DNA of 64,000 nt from Paraburkholderia sp. PGU19 (GCF_013426915.1 NZ_AP023179.1:1798001-1862000), one strand, 5' to 3'; positions 8,160 to 22,318 are shown, numbered from the stretch's first letter. Numbers and translations: made by a program. Notes: generated by a model from the sequence alone, not told the origin.

Positions 8160-9878
8160 TCAATGCAGCAGGCCGAACACGGCGACACCGTTGGTCGCGC
8201 CGACGTAGACCTTGCCGCGCGAGATCATCGGTGTGATGAATTTGTTGCCCGCGCCCCACTGGTCGCGGGTTCCCGCCTGATTGCTGTTGTAGAGTTCGCT
8301 CGCGAGATTGGTCGCGTCGTACGCGTGCAGCGCGCCCGTCGTGCCGTTTTCCGCGGCCCACAGTATGGCGTTCGAGGTCCCGTTCGCCGATATCGCCGGG
8401 ACGGCGCCCGGATAGGCGAAGGTCGTCGGGCTCTTCGACGCAGCCGTGCTGGCCACCATCGCATGGGTGACGGGCAGCGCCTTGATGTTGTCGTTCAATG
8501 CGCCGTAGTAGACGGTGCCGTTGAAATAAGCGGGCGAGCCCCAGATGCCGCCCGCCAGCGTGCCCGTCAGCACCTGCCAGATGTTATTCGAGGTCGCGCT
8601 GAATTTGCCCATCGCGTCGCGATCGACGACATAGATCTTGTTGTCCTTGCCCGCCGCTACCGCGAGATGCTTGATGGTGCCGTCGGCAGCCTTCTGATCG
8701 GGCAACAGCATCGCACCGCCCGAACCGAAGTCGCCGTCGACGTTTGCGAGTTGCACGACGTCGAGCGGCGCGAAGTAGTCGGTCACCTTGAGCGGGCTGG
8801 CCGACAGCTTCATGAACGAATTGCCATAGTCGCTATCGACGGGGAAGCCGTTGGCATCGAGCGTCGTGCCGAACGTGCCGTTGCCGTCCACCAGATAGAT
8901 GGACGTGCCATCCGACGCCATGCCCGAGCCCGCCATCCACACCGATCCCTGATGGCCGTTCGGCGCGACGTTGACGACGCCTGTCTGCTGCAGCGTGTCG
9001 GCGCTATAGCTCATGATCCAGCCCGTGTAGGCGCCCGCCATGCAATGCGCCGTCCAGCCCATGAAGATATTGCCGTTCACGAGCGTCAACGCGGCGCGCT
9101 CCGTGTGCAGCGAAGGATCGAATGTCAGCACACCGTTGACGCTGTTGCCGCCCGTGCCTTGAGCGGTCGCCGCGATTTCGGTCGGGCCGCCGAAGAGTTC
9201 GGCGCCGCTCGCGAGATCGAGTGCATGCAGGCGGTGATGAAGCCCGCCGCTCGCATCCTTCGTCATCGCGACCGCGTACAGCACGCCATTCGGGCCACGA
9301 CTGCGGTCGATCACGGGCGTCGACGTAATGCCAATTTCCGGCGTGATGTCGTTGCAGCCGCGATTGTCGCTGGGTGTTTCGTTCGTGCCCGTCAGCGAGA
9401 CTTTCCACAATTGCGCGTAGTTGTCGGCGTCGTACGCGTAGACGCTGTTGTGCTCGGTCACGACATAGATCACGTTGTGCGTCGCGCCGTTGATGGACAG
9501 ACTCGTGACCGACAGCGGCTGGCCGTCCACCTTGCCGTCGGCATGCAGAAACGCGAGTTTGCCGAACGTTGCCGAATTGACGTTGGATAGTGTGAGCGTC
9601 GTCTCGGCGAGCATTTGACCGGTGCGTGCGAGATCGTTGTGATGTGTCAGCACGTCGGTGGCGACTGACGCTGTCGGTGCCGCGCTGCCGCCCGAACCCG
9701 ATGTGCCTGTGCCGCCAGTGCCGGCGCTATTGGCGCTCGCATTGTCTGACGAGCCGTTGCCGCATGCTGTGCAAAAGAGCGCGAGCGTCAGTGCGACGGC
9801 AGCCTTGCTGACGCGTGAAAGCGCGCGAGCCGTATTGCTCGTCGAAGAGGCCAGGGATGCTGACAGCTGTCGATGCAT
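8160..9878 (-). CDS. Lipoprotein with PQQ-type beta-propeller
   Basis: 572 residues from the ATG giving MHRQLSASL. A signal peptide ends at the lipobox LFCTAC, followed by a Gly/Ser linker. The rest is a repeated blade pattern with AYDADNYAQLWKV, LHALDLASGAELF, IYVVDRD and LHAYDATNLASEL, the W/Y-AxD motifs of PQQ-like or YncE-like eight-bladed propellers. It is therefore a periplasm-facing propeller anchored to a membrane. Catalytic PQQ ligands are not evident, so it may be a scaffold or sugar-binding protein rather than a dehydrogenase. Confidence 0.75.
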   Translation of the reverse strand: MHRQLSASLASSTSNTARALSRVSKAAVALTLALFCTACGNGSSDNASANSAGTGGTGTSGSGGSAAPTASVATDVLTHHNDLARTGQMLAETTLTLSNVNSATFGKLAFLHADGKVDGQPLSVTSLSINGATHNVIYVVTEHNSVYAYDADNYAQLWKVSLTGTNETPSDNRGCNDITPEIGITSTPVIDRSRGPNGVLYAVAMTKDASGGLHHRLHALDLASGAELFGGPTEIAATAQGTGGNSVNGVLTFDPSLHTERAALTLVNGNIFMGWTAHCMAGAYTGWIMSYSADTLQQTGVVNVAPNGHQGSVWMAGSGMASDGTSIYLVDGNGTFGTTLDANGFPVDSDYGNSFMKLSASPLKVTDYFAPLDVVQLANVDGDFGSGGAMLLPDQKAADGTIKHLAVAAGKDNKIYVVDRDAMGKFSATSNNIWQVLTGTLAGGIWGSPAYFNGTVYYGALNDNIKALPVTHAMVASTAASKSPTTFAYPGAVPAISANGTSNAILWAAENGTTGALHAYDATNLASELYNSNQAGTRDQWGAGNKFITPMISRGKVYVGATNGVAVFGLLH

Positions 9879-10066
9879 ACGCGTGTCTCCCCACGCCCCG
9901 ATGAGCGTCCTCGCATGAAGGCATGCGGGTTTTCGCTGTTCCATGCGGCGCTTGCCAAGCTTTCCAATGGTAAGAACGACGGCGCACACTCAGGCGACAT
10001 CGCTTCGTCTCTTTCCGCCAGGCGGTTGCATTTCTCGCGATGGCGCAATGACGGCGATCGGGAAAG

Positions 10067-11104
10067 CTAGTGCTGCCGATAGACTTGCGAGTCGTCGTTC
10101 TCGGGCAATGTGGCGGGACTCTCGGGTGGAGACCAGGCCTGAAAGGTGGGAAGAGGCGGGTACGACACGGGCTTTGAGGCCGTTTTGACGGGCGTGCGTC
10201 GTGCCGCGAAGGTGGTCGTGGTGGCCTTGGCTGGCGGGGTCTTGCTCGCGACCTTCACGGGCTTGCGCGGACTTTGCGCGTTCGCTTGCGCACAAGGCGA
10301 ACGCGGGCCGCACGCGGCATTCGCCTGCTTCGTGCTAGTTCGACTTTCATGTTGTGGAGCCGTCGTGCTGTGAGCGCGCATGGGCGTCACGCTGGCGAGC
10401 TGGTGTGCGTGTGGCGCGGGCTGAGGCAGGGGCGGCGCAAGTGGCTTTGCTGCAAGCTGTTTCGTCGGTTTCGCAGGCGTCTTGCCTGGCGTCGCAGGTG
10501 GCGATGCGGGTGCGGTCGTTACCGGCAAGCTCGGCGTGCTGCTAGCGAGCGTACTGCCGTGCACGTTAGCGGACTGATGAGCGGCGGCGCCTGCCATGAC
10601 GGCCGTATCGGTTACGTCGCGGCTGCGCAGCGCTTCGATCTGGTCTCGCAGGCTTCGCGCGAGTTCTTGCGTGCGATCGGCGATGGTCGGTCGATCGTGA
10701 CGCGGCATCGCGCGCAGTTCGTTCTCGGTAACGATGCGGCGCAAGCGGCTTTGCATCGCATCGCGTTGCGTCAGCGTAATGTAGGTGCCGAATGCAATCG
10801 CGAAGCCGAGCAGCACGACTGCGGCGCCCGTGCTCAGTTTCCAGTCGGGCGTACCGACTGATGTGGGTGCGGCGATACGGCGCGGCCTTGGCCTGATGCG
10901 CCTGAAAAGTGGCGGATAAGTCGGTAGCGTGTCGGCCGCATCATCTGCCGCCCGGTTCGCGCTTGCATGAGGCACTGAAGCGTCGAGAGGAAATAGCAAA
11001 TCGAGCGGCGGCGCAGGAGGGTCTCGCTGCACCACAAGTTTTGTCTCCTGCGTCGTGTCGCATTGCTCATGCGGCGGCACGGGACGCTTGCGAATCGTGT
11101 CCAT
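10067..11104 (-). CDS. Single-pass membrane protein with long Pro/Ala/Lys-rich periplasmic tail
   Basis: 345 residues from the ATG giving MDTIRKRPVPP. A basic cytoplasmic part (FRRIRPRPRRIAAP) precedes one membrane span (STGAAVVLLGFAIAFGTYI, near residues 92-110). A short coiled-coil-like stretch (TIADRTQELARSLRDQIEALRSRD) follows in two segments, then about 170 residues rich in Pro, Ala, Thr and Lys. The shape recalls TonB-like or cell-envelope spanning proteins, but no TonB C-terminal domain is seen. Function unknown. Confidence 0.65.
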   Translation of the reverse strand: MDTIRKRPVPPHEQCDTTQETKLVVQRDPPAPPLDLLFPLDASVPHASANRAADDAADTLPTYPPLFRRIRPRPRRIAAPTSVGTPDWKLSTGAAVVLLGFAIAFGTYITLTQRDAMQSRLRRIVTENELRAMPRHDRPTIADRTQELARSLRDQIEALRSRDVTDTAVMAGAAAHQSANVHGSTLASSTPSLPVTTAPASPPATPGKTPAKPTKQLAAKPLAPPLPQPAPHAHQLASVTPMRAHSTTAPQHESRTSTKQANAACGPRSPCAQANAQSPRKPVKVASKTPPAKATTTTFAARRTPVKTASKPVSYPPLPTFQAWSPPESPATLPENDDSQVYRQH

Positions 11105-12032
11105 GGACAGACTCCCATGCCGGCACGCGTGACGGCATCGCACATTCTTCTCGTTGGCAACCATCGTGCGCAGGACATGGCCTTGTCACGACGCAACGCG
11201 TCGCACGTAATCGCAATGGTCGTTATGCAATATGAGTCAGCTTTCGCAAGAGGTCAATAAAACTCCGCTATTCGATTGAAAAAAGCCGGTTTGCGTGTAT
11301 GTGAAGCGCGACAAACAGATTGAATGTCGCGAATTGGGCGAGCAAATCGCCAATCCCAACTGATTCACGTGATTCGGAAAATCACCAGAAAAGAATTCGT
11401 CGTGCGATGCGTGCCTTTCAAAAAACAAAAAATAAATCAACGAAAAAATATCTAGCTGTTTTTCGCCATTCATGTTTCCCTATTTATAGATCTTTGAAAG
11501 GTTGAGCAATTTCCGACATCGGAAACGTGCACCCCGTGCAACTTTGATTCGTTACTTATCACCATGTGGGCGCTAGCGCATAAAATGAACCTGATTAATC
11601 TTCATACGTTACAAAGAGTTACCCCGTTTCAGCAGACGTAAGCATGATCGTTCGGTAGGATTCGGCCTTGCAAAAAAGAGTCGGATATACGGATGTATTG
11701 GTATGAAGGCTGGGAAGGCCGTCACACGGCGCTCCCGGTTTAAAGCTGATTAATGGCCGCGTATATCGCGTTATTTATCAGACATTATCCTGATCTGCTT
11801 TGCAGTTACATCTGGTTGCAATCGGTTGAGCACGGCCTCACTCGCACTGAAAAATGCTGCGGGCATGCAGGAAATGCGCTGCTCCAAATTACCGGCACCC
11901 CCGGCGCACCGGCAGTCGACGCAGTAAGAACGACTCCGCGTGCAAGACAGCCAACCCAGAAATTCAGCCTACGCGTTCGGGCATTTTTGCCAGGCGTTTT
12001 CGGACGGATTTCGATTGCCCATTCGTACTTCC
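11105..12032. other. Long non-coding gap, AT-rich for this genome, with a palindrome
   Basis: No convincing gene lies here. The segment about 11240-11480 is distinctly AT-rich compared with the rest of the window; the short frames in it have poor codon use. A perfect inverted repeat TTTCCGA-CA-TCGGAAA lies at 11510-11525. The gap leads into the GH-A-like lipoprotein gene and probably holds its promoter and regulatory sites. Confidence 0.5.
11510..11525. repeat. 7-bp perfect inverted repeat, possible operator
   Basis: TTTCCGA at 11510-11516 and TCGGAAA at 11519-11525, separated by CA. It is about 510 bases upstream of the lipoprotein start. It is a plausible regulator-binding palindrome, but no consensus is recognised. 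Confidence 0.35.
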
Positions 12033-13958
12033 ATGAAAGCCAATTTACTTCTTGTTTCGTCATCGATAGCGGTTCTTCTCGCGGGCTGCGGCGGTGGCGG
12101 CGGCAGCGACCCGGCCGGCGCCGGCGCATCGGCCAATAGCGGTTCTCAAACGTCCGCGATGTCCGGTGCCAATGCGACGGCCAACGGCAACACCACGGGC
12201 AACATCAGTTGCGTATCGCCTTCGACGGCGAGCGCGTCGGCAGGCGGTCCGTTGATTTCCGCCGATACGACGAGCGGCGACGGCACGCGCCTGTTCGCGT
12301 CCGGCGCGAGTTTCCCGCTTGTGTTCACGACGAACACGAGCAATGCCGACACGCTGAACTGGTCGATCAACGATACGACGGGCCGCGTCGCGGCTAGCGG
12401 CAGCTTCGCGGTGCCGGGTGGCGCAGCGACGACGACCCTGACCTGCAATTCGACACTCGCGGGTTACTTCGCGGTGGCCGGCAGCCTGAAGGCGGGCGGT
12501 GGCGCGTTGCCCCAGGCCGGCACGCGTCCCACGGGCATCGCCACGTTCGGCGTGATTCCGAACCTGAGTGGCATCGTGCCCGCCGTGACCTACACGAAGC
12601 AGGAGCAGCACCGCTTCGGCATGCAGGGTGCGAACGATCGCGCAGCGGTGCTCGCTGGTCTCGGCATCACGCAGACGATCGACGACCGCCAGATGTCGGT
12701 GATGGAGCCGAATGGCGCGAACACCTTCGATCCGTCAGCGAACAATCTCGACCCGTTCTATACATCGGGCAACGTGATGCGCCTGATCCGTCTGGATGGC
12801 ACGCCGGGATGGGCGTCGAAGTCGGGTGGCGTGGAGGACTTCACGACCTTGCCTAAGGACATGTCGTACCTGCAGAACTACATGAACCGCGTCGGAACCG
12901 AGTCGAACGCAATCCGCCTCAAGTACTTCCCGACGCAGTCGGCGAACTACTATCAGGTGACGTGGGAGCCGAATCAGTTCTGGACGGATACGGATGCCAA
13001 TTTCGTATCGCTGTACCAGTCGGTCTATCAGGGCATTCACTCGACCGATCCGGGCGCTGTCGTGATGGGTCCGGCGGACGCGTTCCCGAGCCTCACGAAC
13101 AGCCGTCTGCAACGCATTGCCTCGCTCGGTTACGGCAAGTACATCGATGGCGTGGCGACGCACGGCTACTACGATGCGGGCACGTCGCCGTCGCATCCGC
13201 CTGAGCGTCTCGCGACCGACCCCGTCGCCGCGAATGCCGCGAATGCACTGAACAACTCGATGCGCACGCTGCGCACCACGATGCTTAACCAGTACCGCTC
13301 GGGCATGAAGCTGTATCAGACGGAAGTGGGCATCAGCTACGACCTCGGTTCGCAGTACGGTCCTAACTATCCAACGGGTAACGTGCTGTTCGCGCAGGGC
13401 GCCGTCGTCGCGCGCACGCACATCATCCTGCTCGGCGAAGGCGCGGACGTTTCGTACGTTTTCTATGGTGCGGACTATCCGGGCGAAGTGGGCTATGGCA
13501 CGTTCTTCGATCTGTCGAACGCGCAAGGCTCGTTCGGTGCGACCAACATCAGCCCGAAGCCGGCCGCCATGGTCGTGAGTGCGATGTCGCGCATTCTGGA
13601 CGGCACGAATACGCTTGGTCCTTTGAAGAACACGCCGTCTGGTGTCTATGCTTATTCGTTCCAGCAGGTCAACAATGGATCGGTGATCACCGCCTTGTGG
13701 ACCCACAACAACGATGCATGGAGTGCAAGCGCGGGCTTCAGTTCGACGTATAGCGCAGCGTACAGCCTTGCAGTCGATGCGCCGGGCACGAGCGGCACGG
13801 TCAAGGTGCTCGACATGATGGGCAACCCGATGACGCTGAACTACACGAACGGCACGCTGAATCTGAATCTGACGGAAGCGCCCATTTATGTGGTGTCGAA
13901 GAATGCAGACGTCGCGAAGAGCAACGTGAACCCGCCGCCGGGCTACGTCGGTTCTTAA
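12033..13958 (+). CDS. Lipoprotein with glycoside hydrolase clan GH-A-like (GH39-like) domain
   Basis: 641 residues from the ATG giving MKANLLLVSSSIAVLLAGCGGGG; the longer frame lacks a signal peptide. The lipobox is LLAGC, followed by a Gly/Ser/Asn-rich linker and a beta-rich segment to about residue 180. A TIM-barrel-like region follows, with VTWEPNQFW resembling the acid/base Glu strand of clan GH-A and LYQTEVGISYD resembling the nucleophile Glu strand. The C-terminal 100 residues look like a small beta domain. It may cleave an extracellular polysaccharide. No enzyme specificity can be assigned. Confidence 0.65.
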   Translation: MKANLLLVSSSIAVLLAGCGGGGGSDPAGAGASANSGSQTSAMSGANATANGNTTGNISCVSPSTASASAGGPLISADTTSGDGTRLFASGASFPLVFTTNTSNADTLNWSINDTTGRVAASGSFAVPGGAATTTLTCNSTLAGYFAVAGSLKAGGGALPQAGTRPTGIATFGVIPNLSGIVPAVTYTKQEQHRFGMQGANDRAAVLAGLGITQTIDDRQMSVMEPNGANTFDPSANNLDPFYTSGNVMRLIRLDGTPGWASKSGGVEDFTTLPKDMSYLQNYMNRVGTESNAIRLKYFPTQSANYYQVTWEPNQFWTDTDANFVSLYQSVYQGIHSTDPGAVVMGPADAFPSLTNSRLQRIASLGYGKYIDGVATHGYYDAGTSPSHPPERLATDPVAANAANALNNSMRTLRTTMLNQYRSGMKLYQTEVGISYDLGSQYGPNYPTGNVLFAQGAVVARTHIILLGEGADVSYVFYGADYPGEVGYGTFFDLSNAQGSFGATNISPKPAAMVVSAMSRILDGTNTLGPLKNTPSGVYAYSFQQVNNGSVITALWTHNNDAWSASAGFSSTYSAAYSLAVDAPGTSGTVKVLDMMGNPMTLNYTNGTLNLNLTEAPIYVVSKNADVAKSNVNPPPGYVGS

Positions 13959-14018
13959 GCGAAGTGGCGCATGCGGGTGAAGGAGTTGACGTTGCCCGCC
14001 GGGCCGGTAGTTCTTGTG

Positions 14019-14051
14019 AAAAAAGCGTGCGGAGGTTCCGCGCGCTTTTTT
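14019..14051 (+). terminator. Rho-independent terminator after the GH-A-like lipoprotein
   Basis: A 14-bp near-perfect stem (AAAAAAGCGTGCGG / CCGCGCGCTTTTTT, one wobble) with a 5-base loop, ending in T6. It lies about 60 bases after the stop codon. The symmetrical A and T runs would allow it to work in both directions. Confidence 0.8.
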
Positions 14052-14208
14052 CTTTTGTGCGATTTGCGTTGTGTCCGACGCAGAGATCTTCTCTGCAATG
14101 TGCGCTAAGCCTTTGATTGAATAGGTGAGTACATTGCAATTGAGAGTGAATGCGTGTGTCTAATAAAGTGGCATCGCAAACTTTTCGTAGATCGTTCGAA
14201 ATAAGTGC

Positions 14209-14237
14209 TTGACAGCCCCCTGGGGGTTCCGCATAAT
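14209..14237 (+). promoter_or_regulatory. rRNA operon promoter
   Basis: TTGACA at 14209-14214 and CATAAT at 14232-14237 are 17 bases apart, a near-consensus sigma70 promoter. It lies about 255 bases upstream of 16S rRNA. A GC-rich discriminator (CGGCCTC) follows, as expected for a stringently controlled rRNA promoter. Confidence 0.8.
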
Positions 14238-14298
14238 TCGGCCTCTCCAAACGACGGAGACGCAAGAAAGCAGCAGAAAACAGCGGCTTTTTAGCGAA

Positions 14299-14310
14299 TG
14301 TTCTTTAACA
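14299..14310 (+). promoter_or_regulatory. boxA antitermination site in the rRNA leader
   Basis: TGTTCTTTAACA matches the rRNA boxA consensus TGCTCTTTAACA at 11 of 12 positions and lies in the leader between promoter and 16S. It is the binding site for NusB/NusE antitermination complexes. Confidence 0.75.
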
Positions 14311-14493
14311 ATCAACAGCCGATAAGTGTGGGTGCTCGATGGCGAGCGCGCGGTGATCTTCGGGTCACTGATAGCGAAAGTAATCGAGTCTCACACGGAA
14401 GTAATTGAGGAAGGTTCGAGAAATCGAAACTTTCGTCAGTGATTTTGAGTGAGCGACCGGGTTCGAAAGAGCCCGAAAAACAGTAACAGGTTT

Positions 14494-16022
<1,529 letters not shown>

Positions 16023-16087
16023 CCAGAGCTTCGCGCTTAGAAGTTGAGCGCTCACACTTGTCGGCTGTTAATTGAAGACAGGCTCAG

Positions 16088-16164
16088 GGGTCTGTAGCTC
16101 AGTCGGTTAGAGCACCGTCTTGATAAGGCGGGGGTCGATGGTTCGAATCCATCCAGACCCACCA
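16088..16164 (+). tRNA. tRNA-Ile (anticodon GAT)
   Basis: 77 bases with an encoded CCA. The acceptor stem is GGGTCTG paired with CAGACCC. The anticodon loop TTGATAA (16120-16126) has GAT at 16122-16124, and the T arm is GGTTCGAATCC. Position in the 16S-23S spacer is standard for this family. Confidence 0.97.
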
Positions 16165-16215
16165 GCGTCTTGTCTGCGGTGGCTGATCGCAAAACCCCCT
16201 GTGTACTGTATGACT

Positions 16216-16291
16216 GGGGGATTAGCTCAGCTGGGAGAGCACCTGCTTTGCAAGCAGGGGGTCGTCGGTTCGATCCCGTCATCCTCCACCA
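16216..16291 (+). tRNA. tRNA-Ala (anticodon TGC)
   Basis: 76 bases with an encoded CCA. The acceptor stem is GGGGGAT paired with ATCCTCC (one wobble). The anticodon loop in CCTGCTTTGCAAGCAGG reads TGC. It follows tRNA-Ile by 51 bases in the rRNA spacer. Confidence 0.97.
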
Positions 16292-16389
16292 ATTCCCAAT
16301 GCCTAGCGTTCAGTGTGAACCGAGTGCTATGCATTGGCGATTGAGCCAGTCAGCGAATGATGTAAGGCATAGCGCTTTATATCGGCTGT

Positions 16390-16401
16390 CGTTCTTTAAC
16401 A
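16390..16401 (+). promoter_or_regulatory. boxA in the 16S-23S spacer
   Basis: CGTTCTTTAACA, followed by AATCAGGAAG, repeats the leader boxA core. It re-establishes antitermination ahead of 23S. Confidence 0.65.
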
Positions 16402-16598
16402 ATCAGGAAGAAGTAGTAAAGAGATTCACGAAAGCGTGCTTAGAGATGGGCGCGTGAGTAGGTGAATCAGGGTTGTGATTGTATCAATGTATTTTTTGAG
16501 TTCATCGAAAGACGAACCTGGAATACGGCACAACGCGAATACTCAACCTGTAGCGAGTGAGTCTGGCGTGGCAACACGAAGAGACACACCCGTTATAG

Positions 16599-19476
<2,878 letters not shown>

Positions 19477-19621
19477 ATAACAGGTGTGTCTTACCCCGAG
19501 AGGGTGAGCGGAACACACAGGTTGAGATCGGTGTTGTGCCAGAAACAACACAACCCATCCCCTCTTTACGCTTCTTCCAGATTGGCTGTGGCGCACCACA
19601 ATGCGACGCAGCAACCCGTCA

Positions 19622-19738
19622 TGCCTGATGACCATAGCGAGTCGGTACCACCCCTTCCCATCCCGAACAGGACCGTGAAACGACTCCACGCCGATGATAG
19701 TGCGGATTGCCCGTGTGAAAGTAGGTAATCGTCAGGCT
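19622..19738 (+). rRNA. 5S ribosomal RNA
   Basis: About 117 bases. The 5' GCCTGA pairs with the 3' TCAGGC to form helix I. Conserved features include CCATCCCGAACAG and GTGAAACG. It lies 145 bases after 23S. Ends may shift by a few bases. Confidence 0.93.
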
Positions 19739-19750
19739 CCTTACCCAAGA

Positions 19751-19780
19751 CAAGACCCCGCCCTCAAAAGCGGGGTCTTG
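19751..19780 (+). terminator. rRNA operon terminator
   Basis: An 11-bp perfect stem (CAAGACCCCGC / GCGGGGTCTTG) with an 8-base loop lies 12 bases after 5S. A short T-containing tail (GCGTTTG) follows. Confidence 0.8.
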
Positions 19781-19955
19781 GCGTTTGTAGCGTATGTTTT
19801 AACGTCGCGCCCAAGCGGCCCGCATGCAACAGCGACGAGCGTGCCCGCATTTCCTCTTGATCCGATCGTATCCGCGATACTGCCCGACGTCGCTAGTGTC
19901 GCGACCTCGCCGCGCACCTGTGCGAAACTGCTCGACTCGACCTGGAGAGAAAGCA

Positions 19956-20600
19956 ATGCGCATCGCGTGCTTACACACGGCGGAAAGTAACGTGGCGGTG
20001 TTCGACACAGTGGCACAGCAGTTGAATCTGCCACGGGGCTCGCTCCACCATGAAGTGCGCGCTGACCTCCTGGCAGCTGCAGAACTCGCTCGCGCGCTTA
20101 CCCCGGACATCGAACGTCAGACTTGCGATGCTCTGTTGAACCTGGGGCGCCGTGCGGATGCAGTACTTCTCACATGTTCCACCCTAGGGCCCTGTATCTC
20201 GGTCGTATCGACCGATGCACCCGTCCCCATGATAAGAGTCGACGATGCATTGGCAGAAGAGGCGACGCGCGCTGGCGGCAAAGTGATTGCGCTATGCGCT
20301 GTTGAGACGACGCTAGCGCCGACTGCACGCATATTTACGGACGCTGCGAAGCGATCTGGGGCTGAGGTCGAGATCCGGCTGGTGCAGGGCGCCTGGCGGC
20401 TGTTCAAAGCGGGCGAACAGGATGCGTACCTCGCGAAGATCGCTGCCGCAACGGAAGACGCCTACCTGGACGGCGCCACCATTGTCGCCTTGGCTCAGGC
20501 ATCCATGGCGGGCGCCGCAGCGTTATTGAAACGAGCGATGAAACCGCTCACCAGCCCGGCAAGCGGTCTCGTCGCCGCGATGAACGCCTTGCACCCATAA
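19956..20600 (+). CDS. Asp/Glu racemase-family protein
   Basis: 214 residues from the ATG with a GGAGAG ribosome-binding site; the longer frame from 19824 is leader. Sequence fits the aspartate/glutamate/hydantoin racemase fold: LLTCSTLGP carries the first catalytic-type Cys (Cys74). The second site, where racemases usually have Cys, reads ALAQASMAG with Gln in place of Cys. It may therefore not be a two-base racemase; a related isomerase, decarboxylase or regulatory role is possible. A permease gene follows on the opposite strand, convergent. Confidence 0.75.
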   Translation: MRIACLHTAESNVAVFDTVAQQLNLPRGSLHHEVRADLLAAAELARALTPDIERQTCDALLNLGRRADAVLLTCSTLGPCISVVSTDAPVPMIRVDDALAEEATRAGGKVIALCAVETTLAPTARIFTDAAKRSGAEVEIRLVQGAWRLFKAGEQDAYLAKIAAATEDAYLDGATIVALAQASMAGAAALLKRAMKPLTSPASGLVAAMNALHP

Positions 20601-20645
20601 AGGCGTTTCAATCCGGCAAAAGACACACCACGGAGATGCAACGCT

Positions 20646-21965
20646 TCATCGAACCGCACGCGTCTCATGCGTAAACCTGAGCGTCACAACAGTAATCGCG
20701 CCGAGCACCATCAGGAAGATCGAAACTGGCCAGTAAGCGTGATAACTGGCAAGCAACGCGGTTGCGATCAGCGGCGACATTCCGCCAGCGAAGATCGACG
20801 CCACTTCATGTCCAAGCGCCACGCCTGAATAGCGCACTTCGGTGCTGAACAGTTCACCGACAAGCGCGGGCAACGTACCGATCATCGCGCCGTGACAAAC
20901 GGCTGTGCCGAGAATCAGCGCCAGGTAGATCCACGGCGCCTGGTGCGTATCGAGCATCCAGAAGAACGGAAAGGCCATCACGACCAATCCCACCGCGCCG
21001 ATCATGTACACAGGCTTTCGACCGATGCGATCGGACAGACGTCCCCATGCCAGCATCGCGCCCATTTCGACCACCATCGCCAGCATGACGCCCGTCAACA
21101 TCACCGAGCTGGAGATACCCACAAACTTTCCATACACAAGCGAAAACGCGAGAAAGATATAAGCGCCGCCGTTTTCCGCTACGCGCAGCCCCATCGCCAT
21201 CAAGATCTCTTTCGGATGCCGCTTGATGACCTCGACGACGGGCATATGGGTTTTCTCTCCACGCTTTTCGGTCTGCTCGAAATCCCGGCTTTCCGGCAGG
21301 CTGTGCCTGATATAGACGCCAATAGCAAAGATCGCGATGCTCGCGAGAAAGGGCAGCCGCCAGCCCCAGCTGATGAACGCATCGTGCGGCAGCGACTGCG
21401 CCGCGAGAAATGCAGCCGACGACAACACGAATCCGCCGCCCACGCCCAACTGGCTCCACGCCGCGTAATAGCCGCGTTTTTCGGGCGGTGCGCTTTCGCT
21501 GATCATCAATACGCCGCCGCCCCATTCGCCACCCGATGCAACGCCTTGCAGCAGCCGCAATACGACGAGCGCCACGGGCGACCAGATACCGATCTGCGCA
21601 TACGTCGGCAGCAGTCCGATCGCGAACGTCGCGATACCCATGATGAGCAGCGTCCAGACGAGCGAAGCCTTGCGTCCATAGCGGTCGCCGATATGGCCAA
21701 AGACGACGCCGCCCAACGGCCGCGCGACGAAGCCCATGGCGAACGCGGCAAATGCGCCGAGCGTGCCGATCAACGGATCGGCGCCCGCAGGAAAGAACAA
21801 CTGTCCGAACACGAGCGCGGCCGCCGTGCCATAGACGAAGAAGTCGTACCATTCCATCGCGTTGCCTGCGACGGACGCTACGACGATCTTGCGCAACGTC
21901 CTGTCTTCAAGCGGCCGGACAGCGTCAACGCGGCCGGTCGCGTGCGTGGGTTCGATGGAAGCCAT
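20646..21965 (-). CDS. MFS transporter, metabolite:H+ symporter type (KgtP/ShiA-like)
   Basis: About 439 residues from the ATG giving MASIEPTHATG; earlier ATGs up to 22055 are less likely. Twelve hydrophobic segments are visible. The family signatures are NAMEWYDFFVYG in helix 1, RPLGGVVFGHIGDRYGRK in the loop 2-3 region, and GGEWGGG in helix 5. Members import carboxylates such as alpha-ketoglutarate, shikimate, citrate or proline. The neighbouring racemase-like gene hints at an amino or dicarboxylic acid, but the substrate is not determined. Confidence 0.88.
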   Translation of the reverse strand: MASIEPTHATGRVDAVRPLEDRTLRKIVVASVAGNAMEWYDFFVYGTAAALVFGQLFFPAGADPLIGTLGAFAAFAMGFVARPLGGVVFGHIGDRYGRKASLVWTLLIMGIATFAIGLLPTYAQIGIWSPVALVVLRLLQGVASGGEWGGGVLMISESAPPEKRGYYAAWSQLGVGGGFVLSSAAFLAAQSLPHDAFISWGWRLPFLASIAIFAIGVYIRHSLPESRDFEQTEKRGEKTHMPVVEVIKRHPKEILMAMGLRVAENGGAYIFLAFSLVYGKFVGISSSVMLTGVMLAMVVEMGAMLAWGRLSDRIGRKPVYMIGAVGLVVMAFPFFWMLDTHQAPWIYLALILGTAVCHGAMIGTLPALVGELFSTEVRYSGVALGHEVASIFAGGMSPLIATALLASYHAYWPVSIFLMVLGAITVVTLRFTHETRAVR

Positions 21966-22318
21966 GGTGGATCGCATAGATGTAGTGGGGGATTGCCGTT
22001 GAGTGTCTGCCGCGCGTTTCAATCGGTCAAATTCATCGAAAAAGGGAGATGTCATCAGCCACGCAAATGTGGGACGAATCGTTCTCAGTCGTCCCGTTCA
22101 GGGGCACCGTGGTAACGTCTCGTTTCAACGAGTCGAACGAGCGCCGGCCATCGCAAGCCGGCGGACCATGGAGAAGACATGCTTGCCCACGGGAGAGTCG
22201 CGCTCGCGCGCCCCGCGCCAGCTGCTCCAGCTCTTGCTCGGTGAACACGTAGCCGCGCTGGCGCGTCGTCGATGTTCAGCATGCGGCGTCCACTCATGCC
22301 AAATAGTGAGGACGTGCA
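21966..22318. other. Gap between MFS gene and xylB; no confident gene
   Basis: This 353-base gap holds the divergent promoters of the permease and xylB. A short minus-strand frame at 22033-22248 begins MFTEQELEQLARGARARL, which looks protein-like for about 18 residues and then loses character. It could be a gene remnant, but I cannot support it. Confidence 0.4.

Noticed and set aside
11237..11473. 78-residue minus-strand frame in the AT-rich gap
   Set aside because: No ribosome-binding site, no homology I recognise, and the composition only reflects local AT content.
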